A stretch of DNA of 64,000 nt from Paenibacillus humicus NBRC 102415 (GTDB lineage: Bacteria; Bacillota; Bacilli; Paenibacillales; Paenibacillaceae): NCBI RefSeq assembly GCF_004000905.1, contig NZ_BIMD01000003.1, positions 1 to 64,000 of the forward strand. The letters run 5' to 3'. Positions within the stretch are counted from its first letter, which is position 1, and each line of letters begins with the position of its first letter. A model generated the notes under the pieces. That model saw only the letters and a program-made list of their open reading frames with translations. It did no database searches and was not told the DNA's origin. Shown one piece after another: positions 57,349 to 64,000 of this stretch. Both the position numbers and the translations under genes were made by a program.

Positions 57349-57386
57349 AAAAAGCCCCTGCCGAGCATGAGCTCAAGCAGGGGCTT
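57349..57386 (-). terminator. Terminator of the YIP1-DUF5696-permease-GH26 operon
   Basis: AAGCCCCTG pairs with CAGGGGCTT around a 17-base loop, and TTTTT follows on the minus strand, 50 bases after the GH26 stop. Confidence 0.8.
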
Positions 57387-57436
57387 GGCATCGGTTCAGG
57401 CATAAGCGCACATGGCCGATCGATGCTTACTTCAAC

Positions 57437-58873
57437 CTATCCGTTCTTATTCCAAGGCAGCTCGTCGAGCGTGACGACTCTCTCATCCGCATATACCTTC
57501 CGAAGGAATTCCGGATTGTTGTGCCTGCCGTCCCGGAGAAACTCTCCGGTCCAGGTGCAGAACCAGCTCCAGAGCGCTCCATACATCTTCATCTGATCCG
57601 GATCGGGAATGGCGCCGTTTTCCGCCAGCGCGACCAGCTTATGGCCGCCGCTCAGCCGGACAAGCTTCTCAAACCTCGCGTTCACCGCGCCATGGTCGCC
57701 GGGCTCAGGATAATGATCGACGCTGACGATATCGACGACATCGTCCCCGGGGTACCACTGAGGATCCTCTGAGTTCCACACCCAGATCAGGTTGTCGAAG
57801 CCATGCTCGATCGCCAGCTTGTCATATAGGAGCCGATACAGCTTTTTGGCCGGTTCAGCGCCCTTCGCCCCCCACCAGAACCAGCCTCCCTCCGCTTCAT
57901 GGAGCGGACGCCATAACACCGGAACCTTCGCGTCGTACAGCCGCTGCAGCTGGACAGCGACAGCCTCGATGTCGCTCAGGAGCAGCTTATGCTCCTCCGA
58001 CTGCGGATCGTCCATCGCCTTCTCCACGTCGAAGGCCGTGGCCCGCGTATAGAAGCCGCTCCACCATTCTTTGCCCGGCTCGTCAATCAGGTCCTTGGGC
58101 GCGTTCCAATGCCAGCACAGCGTCGCGATGCCGCCCTTGGCATGCCAGTCGAGCATGTGCTCGATCTCCTGCGACTGGGCTCCCCGCTGGACGCGGGAGG
58201 GCGAATACTCGATCAGGTCGAAGCCCATCACCGCCGGCTCCTTGCCCGTAAGCTCATAGATCCAGCCCAGATTCTTGTATTCCTGCTGGCCGGACAAGGT
58301 CGCCTTGCCGAAGCTGTCCGCCAGATAGCGCATCAGCCGCTTCGCCTCGGGCGTTGCGTTTTTGTTGACCAGGCTGCCGTCCAATTCAGGCGCTTCCACC
58401 GGCTTCGTCTCCTTGTAGGTCAAATAATCGATGTCATAGTAGCCCCATCCGCGAGAGAGCACGATCCGGTTTTCTCCTTGACGCAGAAACGCCTTTCCTG
58501 CGGATGTTTCGGTAAACTCGCCGCTCTGCTTCAATACGAGTTCACCGAGAGGCTCTCCGTTCAAGCCCAGATTCGTCCTTTTGTCGCCGCTCTCCGAACG
58601 GTAGCCGAGCCGGATCTCGTAGAGTCCGGACTTCGGCGCCTCCAGCTTGAATACGACGGCATCGCCTTCGGCGACGAAGCCGGCGACATAGCCGGTGCCG
58701 GAATATCCGGCGGCATCCGTTCCGATGGACGGACCTGCCAGCTCGCCGTCCTCCGCTTCCAGACGAATCTCCGCAGGCTCCCATTCGCGAAGCAGCCCGT
58801 TGAACAACGGCGCCGCTCCGCCGACCAGCAGCAGCGCAGAGGCGGCCAGCAAAAGGCGAAGCTTCTTGTTCAT
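57437..58873 (-). CDS. GH26 endo-beta-1,4-mannanase with carbohydrate-binding module
   Basis: An extracellular mannan-degrading enzyme of 478 residues. A signal or anchor helix (about residues 5-22) is followed by a CBM35/CBM6-like beta-sandwich (about 34-152, EIRLEAEDGELAG, GWGYYDIDYL) and the GH26 barrel (about 170-475). The acid/base E326 lies in RPLHEAEGG and the nucleophile E418 in ALAENG. KATLSGQQEY and WHWNAPK are further GH26 hallmarks. ATG 58873 follows GGGGAGGAG. It is the last gene of the operon, 22 bases after a sugar permease, so import of manno-oligosaccharides is the likely theme. Confidence 0.93.
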   Translation of the reverse strand: MNKKLRLLLAASALLLVGGAAPLFNGLLREWEPAEIRLEAEDGELAGPSIGTDAAGYSGTGYVAGFVAEGDAVVFKLEAPKSGLYEIRLGYRSESGDKRTNLGLNGEPLGELVLKQSGEFTETSAGKAFLRQGENRIVLSRGWGYYDIDYLTYKETKPVEAPELDGSLVNKNATPEAKRLMRYLADSFGKATLSGQQEYKNLGWIYELTGKEPAVMGFDLIEYSPSRVQRGAQSQEIEHMLDWHAKGGIATLCWHWNAPKDLIDEPGKEWWSGFYTRATAFDVEKAMDDPQSEEHKLLLSDIEAVAVQLQRLYDAKVPVLWRPLHEAEGGWFWWGAKGAEPAKKLYRLLYDKLAIEHGFDNLIWVWNSEDPQWYPGDDVVDIVSVDHYPEPGDHGAVNARFEKLVRLSGGHKLVALAENGAIPDPDQMKMYGALWSWFCTWTGEFLRDGRHNNPEFLRKVYADERVVTLDELPWNKNG

Positions 58874-58895
58874 CCCTACTCCTCCCCGGCTGCGG

Positions 58896-59927
58896 TCATC
58901 CAATGATGCCTGAGCGCTCGATGCTTTCCACAAAGTAGCGCTGCACGGCCAGATACAGCAGGATGAGCGGCGCGATAGCCAGCAGAATGCCCGTGTCGAC
59001 GATCATGGCGACATGGTTCGGATCCGATTTGATGCCGGAGTTGGACGCATAGCCCATCAGCTGAGGTATGAGCTGATTGGCCTGTGCCGGCAGCGAAGCC
59101 ACCTTCAGCGGCATCAGCGCGCTTTCGCTCATGAAGAGGGACGTATAGAGCGTGTCGTTGTACTGCCAGACAAACGAGAACAAGATGACCGTAATGAGCG
59201 GGGAGATCGCATTTGGCAGCATGATGCCCGTAAACGTGCGGATTCCGCCCGCGCCGTCGATCAGGGCCGCTTCCTCGATTTCCTTGGGCATGCCTTTGAA
59301 AAATTGCCGGAAAATGTAGATGAACAGTCCCGCCTTCAGTCCCATAGCCGTCGCCGCCGTAATGATGGATGGCCAGTACGTATTAAGCAGATTGACGCCG
59401 GGGCGGCCGCTCATGCGCTCATAGAGGCCGAACAGGTCGAAGCTCCGGAAATGCAGGTACATCGGCACCATCAATGTGCTTGTCGGCACCAGAATGGTCA
59501 GGATGACGAGCGCGAACAGCAGATTGCTGCCCGGAAACGAGAAGCGGGCGAAGCCGTAGCCGGCCAGCGCGCAGGCTGCCGTCGTCAGCGCTGTCGTCAC
59601 AGCGACGAACAGCAGCGTGTTGGCCAGCAGCGGGCCGTAGTCCATGATCTGCATCGCCATCCGGATATTGTCCAGCGTGTAATGCTTCGGAACGACAAAG
59701 ATCGTCGGATCGTACAGATCGATTTTGTCCTTGAAGGCGACGGAAATCTTGAGCAGGATCGGATAAAGAATGATGAACGAAATGCCGACGACAAGCGCGT
59801 ACCTGAAAACCGCGTATAAGATGTCGGCTGCCTTGCCGCCTGCTTTCTTGAGCCGGATAGAGCGCTCCTCGCCTGACCGCAGCTTGCCGATGCCGGAAGG
59901 AATCGAACGGGACGGATCGACTGCCAT
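58896..59927 (-). CDS. Carbohydrate ABC transporter permease (LplC/MalG-like)
   Basis: A 343-residue permease with six helices and the EAA loop EEAALIDGAGGIRTFTGIMLP. The N-terminal 35 residues before helix 1 are basic. Length and the GYGFARFSFPG pattern resemble LplC-type permeases of Paenibacillus polysaccharide-utilisation loci. AGGGGG precedes the ATG. It is the partner of the permease encoded 24 bases upstream. Confidence 0.93.
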   Translation of the reverse strand: MAVDPSRSIPSGIGKLRSGEERSIRLKKAGGKAADILYAVFRYALVVGISFIILYPILLKISVAFKDKIDLYDPTIFVVPKHYTLDNIRMAMQIMDYGPLLANTLLFVAVTTALTTAACALAGYGFARFSFPGSNLLFALVILTILVPTSTLMVPMYLHFRSFDLFGLYERMSGRPGVNLLNTYWPSIITAATAMGLKAGLFIYIFRQFFKGMPKEIEEAALIDGAGGIRTFTGIMLPNAISPLITVILFSFVWQYNDTLYTSLFMSESALMPLKVASLPAQANQLIPQLMGYASNSGIKSDPNHVAMIVDTGILLAIAPLILLYLAVQRYFVESIERSGIIG

Positions 59928-59951
59928 GCCCCTGCACCCCCTATGAGTTCA

Positions 59952-60851
59952 TTAATTGTAGTGAATGCGGCGCGACAGCACCCAGCCGATGACGATCAGC
60001 AGGATGCCCACGACGAGCGTGTACAGCCAGGCCATCGCCGAGCTGAGGCCGAAGTTCTGCGTCTTGAATGCAGTCTCGTAGATGATTTTGGTCACGGGGC
60101 TGCCGGCAAAGGAATCAATGATCGTATAGATCACGTTCGTCAGAATCAGCGGGTTGACCATCGGGAACGTAATCTTCCAGAAGGACTCGTAGGCGGTGGC
60201 TCCTTCGATCCTGGCTACCTCATACATGGAGCCCGGCACCGACTGCAGCGCGGCGAGGAAGATCAGAATCTGCACGCCGGAGCTGCTGATGATATCATAG
60301 ATCCGCAAAATCGCTTCCACGATATAATCCGTGAATGCGGCCGGAATGCCGACATCCGAAAGCATGCGCACCATGGACAAAATATTGTAGGATACCCCCG
60401 CTCCGCTCGAGGCCTCGATGGCGTTCGCGTCTCCCATCAGGTTGATGAGTCCGGCGGACTCCGCCGCGGCTACCGCGCTTGATGCCAGGATGACAGGCAA
60501 GAAGAAGACCGACCGGGCAAGAGCCCGTCCGCGGAACTTCTGGTTCAGCAGCGTCGCCGTGAACAGGCTGAAGAACAGGATCATCGGCACGTTGAGAGCC
60601 ATCTGGGCGATGGAATCCACCAGCACCCGGTTGAAGCTCGCGTGGACGAACAGCGACTCCTTGAAGTTCGCCCAGCCGACCGGTTCAAGTCCATAGCCGC
60701 CCGGCGCGATGCTCAGCTTGCTGAAGCTGAAGCGCAAGGACTGGATCAACGGCGCCGCGAACAGAAGCAGGAAGCCGATCAGCCAAGGCGAGATGAAGGC
60801 AAGACCAAGCAGCGTCCGGCGCGTGCGGAAAGACATTCCGACCGTCTTCAT
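59952..60851 (-). CDS. Carbohydrate ABC transporter permease (MalF/UgpA-like)
   Basis: A 299-residue permease with six helices and the coupling loop YEVARIEGATAYESFWKITFP. ATG 60851 lies after GGGAGGG and overlaps the stop of the DUF5696 gene by four bases, so coupling is translational. The open frame upstream to 60941 belongs to the DUF5696 coding region. No binding-protein or ATPase gene is in the visible part of the operon. Confidence 0.93.
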   Translation of the reverse strand: MKTVGMSFRTRRTLLGLAFISPWLIGFLLLFAAPLIQSLRFSFSKLSIAPGGYGLEPVGWANFKESLFVHASFNRVLVDSIAQMALNVPMILFFSLFTATLLNQKFRGRALARSVFFLPVILASSAVAAAESAGLINLMGDANAIEASSGAGVSYNILSMVRMLSDVGIPAAFTDYIVEAILRIYDIISSSGVQILIFLAALQSVPGSMYEVARIEGATAYESFWKITFPMVNPLILTNVIYTIIDSFAGSPVTKIIYETAFKTQNFGLSSAMAWLYTLVVGILLIVIGWVLSRRIHYN

Positions 60852-63433
60852 GTCGCCGTCCCTCCCGTCGCGTAGCTTTCCGGCTCTATCGACACGCCGT
60901 TCACCTCGGCGGATTGCTTCGTGTAATTGACGGCAACCCAAGCCCCGTTCTCATAGCTGACCAGAACGAGCCCTTCCTGGATGATTTCATGACTGCTCAT
61001 TCTCACTCCTCGGAGAGGACCTAGAACTTTGTCCGCCTCCCTGTACAGTTCCGCCGCATCAGCCAGCCAAGCCTCGTATCCGGTAGAGTAAAGCTGCTCG
61101 AAGTCGGTCGACTTGAGCTCCGAGGAGGGCAGCCAGCTCCATTCGAAGCGCGGAGCCGCTCCGAGCTCGAGGCTTTTCAGGAGCTGCAGCCGCAGATCGG
61201 AGTCGCCGGAGCGGTTCATCGGCTCGCCCGCGTAATCGGCGTAGCCGTGAAGCACCATTTGATAGAAGGGGATGGCTTCATCCGTCAGCGTAAAGCCGCT
61301 GGAGCCGGACGGAATGCCGATCAGCCGGCTGCTGAATGGAAGCGCGTATGCATTCGGAGACTGGATCAGCAGCTGCGGATAGGCCATTTTCAGCTTGCCG
61401 AGCTGCTCCTTGGCGATGGCTTTGGCCGTCTCGCGGAACACGGGCCGGCTGTCCCTGTAGTCTGCTGCCAGCTCGCCGCCAAGATCGCGCAGCGACAGCG
61501 ATCCGAGCCCTAGCTTGCCGTAATCGGAGCTGAACTCGCCGACATAATAAGGAAGCTTGGCCGGGGACAGCAGGTAATAGGCCGGCTTCATGCTGTCCAT
61601 GCGGCTCAGCGCCGGATTGTACGGATTCAGCTTCGCCTGCTCCTTGGTGACGAATCTGGCCGCATCGGAGGTCGGGGTGAAGCCCCGGTCATTGTTGTAA
61701 ATCGTCTGGAAAGCGACATCAGGGAACAGCATGCCTCCGCCGTCATCGAGCTGTGCCGCCAGCGACTTCAACCCGGCAGCGCTGCCCGCCTCGGAGTCGA
61801 TCTTGACCGAAGAAGGCGAATGATGGCTGATGCCGCCGCCGAACCAGCCGAGGTAGCGCATCTGCACGGCCTGGACGCCGTTGTCCCGCAGCAAGCTGCC
61901 GATCTTGCCGGCTTGCTTGAAGGTCGTGAGCGCCACCGTCTCGCGGTAAGGGACGCCGGCCAGCGACGCCCGCTTGTCTACCGTTCCGATCACGTCCAGG
62001 AAAAATGGAAGAGGCCCGTCGGCATCCAGCCGCCTCAGCGCGCCCCGCTCCTCCAGCTGCCGCCGGTATAGACGGGCCATGCCGGAATAGCTGGCTTCCG
62101 CTCCGCCGAGGAAGCTGTAGCGGATCTCGACGTCTCCCCGGTACCGCTCCTCGGTGAGCAGCTGTATCTCCTGCATCTTCTGGCCGGTGTACATCTCCAG
62201 CTCATCCTCGCCGCGAATCGCGAAGCTGCCGTACACATGGTTGTAGCTGCTCTGCTTGCCGCCGATGTCGGCGGCGATGCTTGCAATCGCATCGCCCTTC
62301 TCGATGACGGCGAACCAGCCCCCGTCTCCGCTCTTCATGCCGAAAACAGGCAGCTTGGCATCCTCGCTCACCTGCCCGCGGGTCCGGCTGTTGTCGTTGC
62401 GGTCGGAGCCGTATACCCGCTGGACATACTGCTCCTGGGTTATTTTTCCATTGTTCAGGTTGATCAGGCTGCCCGAGCCGTCGGGAACGAGCATGTATCC
62501 TTCCGCCTTGCCGTCCGCCGCCCCGAAGTAGGACAGCAGATCGAGGCTGCGGAGCCGGAAAGGTCCGCTTTCCTGCAGCTGGCCGAGCGGCACGGTGACG
62601 AGCAGGCTGCCGCGGTCGAGCCGGTATTCCACCGGAATCGTGAAGCTCGGCTTGTCGCTGCCCCCCGCCTCCCCGATTCCGTTCTCGGCATTATCCGCCG
62701 CGAGATCGTCGGCGGTATACCCCGCCTTCTCGAAGGCATCGACCATTTTGTCGAGGACGAGCTTCTTGGAAATCTGGCCGTCAAGCCGCTCCAGCACGTC
62801 CGGGTTCGACTTGGAAGCATAATAGCGCGCCGATACGTACTTGGCGAGCGCAGGCTCCAGCCTGGAGACGACCTTCTCCTCCAGCCGCTTCTTGGAGATG
62901 AGCCTGGGGAGAGCGTTGATGCCGAGAGAAGTGTCTCCGATCGTATACTCGATGCGGATGCCGCCTTCGATTGAAGCCGCCTTGAACTGGCCGCCGCTGA
63001 TGCTGCGGGCAAAGTTGGTATAGATCTGGTTCGTGCCGACCGAATCGCGGAACTGGACGCTCAGCTGCGAGGCGAGCGATTCCTTCTCGTAGCCGGAGGC
63101 CAGGCCGTCCTGCTCGCGCTGCGGCGGGTTGCTGTACCAGAGCCGGCCGCTGCCGTCCCGGACGGCGATTTCTGTCGTCTTCTCGTTGTAGTACAAGGAC
63201 ATGCCGCCGTCCTTGGCGACCAGACCCATTCCTTCCACAGTATCCGCATCCCCGTCCAGATACGCCAGCGTGCCCGCCTCGGCCGTCGCAGAGGCGGCTG
63301 CACGGGACGGCTCCGCATAAGCGGACAAGTCCGCAGCCGGGACTCCCCGGCTGCCGAGCAGCAGCGCCGCCAGGGCGATGGCTGCAACGCCTGTGCAGGC
63401 AAGCGCCGTGCAGGTTTTTTGCCGTTTGTTCAC
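60848..63433 (-). CDS. DUF5696 domain protein
   Basis: An 861-residue exported protein. It has an N-terminal signal or membrane helix (about residues 8-27), then a beta-rich part (about 50-380) and a section that reads like a TIM-barrel glycosidase fold (about 500-800). That section includes MRYLGWFGGGISHHSPS, GGGMLFPDVAFQTIYNN and RLIGIPSGSSGF. The family is tied to Paenibacillus sugar-transport operons, but no activity is established and I cannot assign catalytic residues. The start is GTG 63433 after AAAGGAGG. It is 14 bases downstream of the YIP1-like gene. Confidence 0.85.
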   Translation of the reverse strand: MNKRQKTCTALACTGVAAIALAALLLGSRGVPAADLSAYAEPSRAAASATAEAGTLAYLDGDADTVEGMGLVAKDGGMSLYYNEKTTEIAVRDGSGRLWYSNPPQREQDGLASGYEKESLASQLSVQFRDSVGTNQIYTNFARSISGGQFKAASIEGGIRIEYTIGDTSLGINALPRLISKKRLEEKVVSRLEPALAKYVSARYYASKSNPDVLERLDGQISKKLVLDKMVDAFEKAGYTADDLAADNAENGIGEAGGSDKPSFTIPVEYRLDRGSLLVTVPLGQLQESGPFRLRSLDLLSYFGAADGKAEGYMLVPDGSGSLINLNNGKITQEQYVQRVYGSDRNDNSRTRGQVSEDAKLPVFGMKSGDGGWFAVIEKGDAIASIAADIGGKQSSYNHVYGSFAIRGEDELEMYTGQKMQEIQLLTEERYRGDVEIRYSFLGGAEASYSGMARLYRRQLEERGALRRLDADGPLPFFLDVIGTVDKRASLAGVPYRETVALTTFKQAGKIGSLLRDNGVQAVQMRYLGWFGGGISHHSPSSVKIDSEAGSAAGLKSLAAQLDDGGGMLFPDVAFQTIYNNDRGFTPTSDAARFVTKEQAKLNPYNPALSRMDSMKPAYYLLSPAKLPYYVGEFSSDYGKLGLGSLSLRDLGGELAADYRDSRPVFRETAKAIAKEQLGKLKMAYPQLLIQSPNAYALPFSSRLIGIPSGSSGFTLTDEAIPFYQMVLHGYADYAGEPMNRSGDSDLRLQLLKSLELGAAPRFEWSWLPSSELKSTDFEQLYSTGYEAWLADAAELYREADKVLGPLRGVRMSSHEIIQEGLVLVSYENGAWVAVNYTKQSAEVNGVSIEPESYATGGTAT

Positions 63434-63447
63434 GGCTGCCGCCTCCT

Positions 63448-64000
63448 TTACGTGCGATAGATAAGCTCACGGTACATATTGACGAAAAAGTCGGCCAGTT
63501 GCTGCAGCATGCTGAGTACGAGCGCGCCGAGAAAGACGATGATTCCCATGACGACGACCGACAGGGCCATGGTCGCCACGGTTTTGACGACCGAGTACTG
63601 ATGGACCGTCATATTTCCGATGAACAGCAGCAGCAGGAACCAGGCGACGGCAATGGAGTTGAAGAGGTAATAAAAGGACGTCTCTTCCTGAACCATGAAC
63701 CGGCTTGCGGCAATCATGGGCAGGTAGATGAGGAAGATCGGAACGAGCGAGTAGCCGCTCGCCAGGATGATCTCCTTGAACTTGCCCTCCCCTTCCATCA
63801 GCGTCGTGACGGCCCAGTTGGCGACGCACCAGAGGAAGAAAGGAGCGACGACGGCAAGGATGTCCATCAGGCTGTTCATATACCTCGGATCGAAATTGTT
63901 GACCAGAAAACCAGCGTACTGCTTCTGCAGCACCATCGCCAGCGCCGTCAGCGCCAGCGCCGAGAAAGCGACGCCAAGCCGTCCCCTGTTGTCGGCTTTG
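63448..64000 (-). CDS. YIP1 family membrane protein, C-terminal part (runs off the window)
   Basis: The frame is open to the window edge, so the N-terminus is missing. The visible 183 residues include five hydrophobic segments and the YIP1 pattern (FNSIAVAWFLLLLFIGNMTV, GEGKFKEIILASGYSLVP). ATG 63936 is internal, since preceding codons continue the same membrane profile. In Paenibacillus such proteins can be fused to an N-terminal repeat domain and start this type of operon. Role unknown, possibly a partner of the DUF5696 protein. Confidence 0.85.
   Translation of the reverse strand, partial: KADNRGRLGVAFSALALTALAMVLQKQYAGFLVNNFDPRYMNSLMDILAVVAPFFLWCVANWAVTTLMEGEGKFKEIILASGYSLVPIFLIYLPMIAASRFMVQEETSFYYLFNSIAVAWFLLLLFIGNMTVHQYSVVKTVATMALSVVVMGIIVFLGALVLSMLQQLADFFVNMYRELIYRT

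Overview
The window looks like chromosomal DNA of a GC-rich, endospore-forming Paenibacillaceae (Paenibacillus or a close relative). The evidence is a GerB-GerA-GerC germinant receptor operon, strong AGGAGG-type ribosome binding sites, Gram-positive lipoprotein signals, a 7-1-7 Fur box, and a YIP1 / DUF5696 / sugar-permease operon of the kind I associate with Paenibacillus. The genus is an inference. I saw no rRNA, tRNA, CRISPR array, insertion sequence or prophage module.

Layout. 1-5 kb: a CuA-like membrane cupredoxin, a lone holin-like protein and the germinant receptor (order B-A-C), all on the minus strand. 5-9.5 kb: an SDR, a previously uncalled 48-residue gene with its own terminator, the triclosan-insensitive enoyl reductase FabV, and a chemoreceptor. 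9.6-12.8 kb: a Fur-controlled ferric-siderophore importer (lipoprotein plus two permeases, no ATPase). 12.8-17.2 kb: a drug-efflux locus. It has a metallo-beta-lactamase-fold hydrolase coupled to an MFS pump, the wreck of an isochorismatase-type hydrolase, twin palindromic operators, a TetR and a second, Tet(L)-like MFS pump. 17.3-21 kb: a TetR without a normal start codon with an aldo/keto reductase, then an ArsR with an aldehyde dehydrogenase. 21.3-26.7 kb: a response regulator / sensor kinase / ABC ATPase / FtsX-type permease cassette. 26.9-31.1 kb: an SDR and a three-gene sugar ABC importer with a likely catabolite-repression site.

31.3-36.9 kb: a four-gene MacB-like export operon (ATPase, adaptor lipoprotein, 964-residue permease, second ATPase). 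The second ATPase ends in what looks like an AbrB-type swapped-hairpin domain. 37-42.7 kb: an MFS transporter, a PadR regulator with an ABC-2-type permease, and an ABC-F protein. The ABC-F gene has a leader containing a well-translated 47-codon ORF followed by an intrinsic terminator, the layout of antibiotic-responsive attenuation. 43-49.7 kb: a DUF1796 protein, a membrane protein, an O-methyltransferase divergent from a LysR, an Lrp/AsnC remnant, a MocR-type regulator divergent from a LysE exporter, and a flavodoxin. 49.8-54.6 kb: a GH43-GH2 glycosidase pair divergent from an ArsR with a long extra domain. 54.7-57.2 kb: a WGxxGxxG surface protein, a candidate structured RNA and a DrrAB-type exporter behind a PhoP-box-like repeat. 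57.4-64 kb: an operon of YIP1 protein (cut by the window edge), DUF5696 protein, two sugar permeases and a GH26 mannanase.

Overall this is an accessory-rich region. Export and resistance genes (three MFS, ABC-F, DrrAB, MacB-like, FabV) alternate with polysaccharide use (GH2, GH43, GH26, two sugar permease pairs). Almost every cassette carries its own adjacent regulator and a visible operator or terminator.
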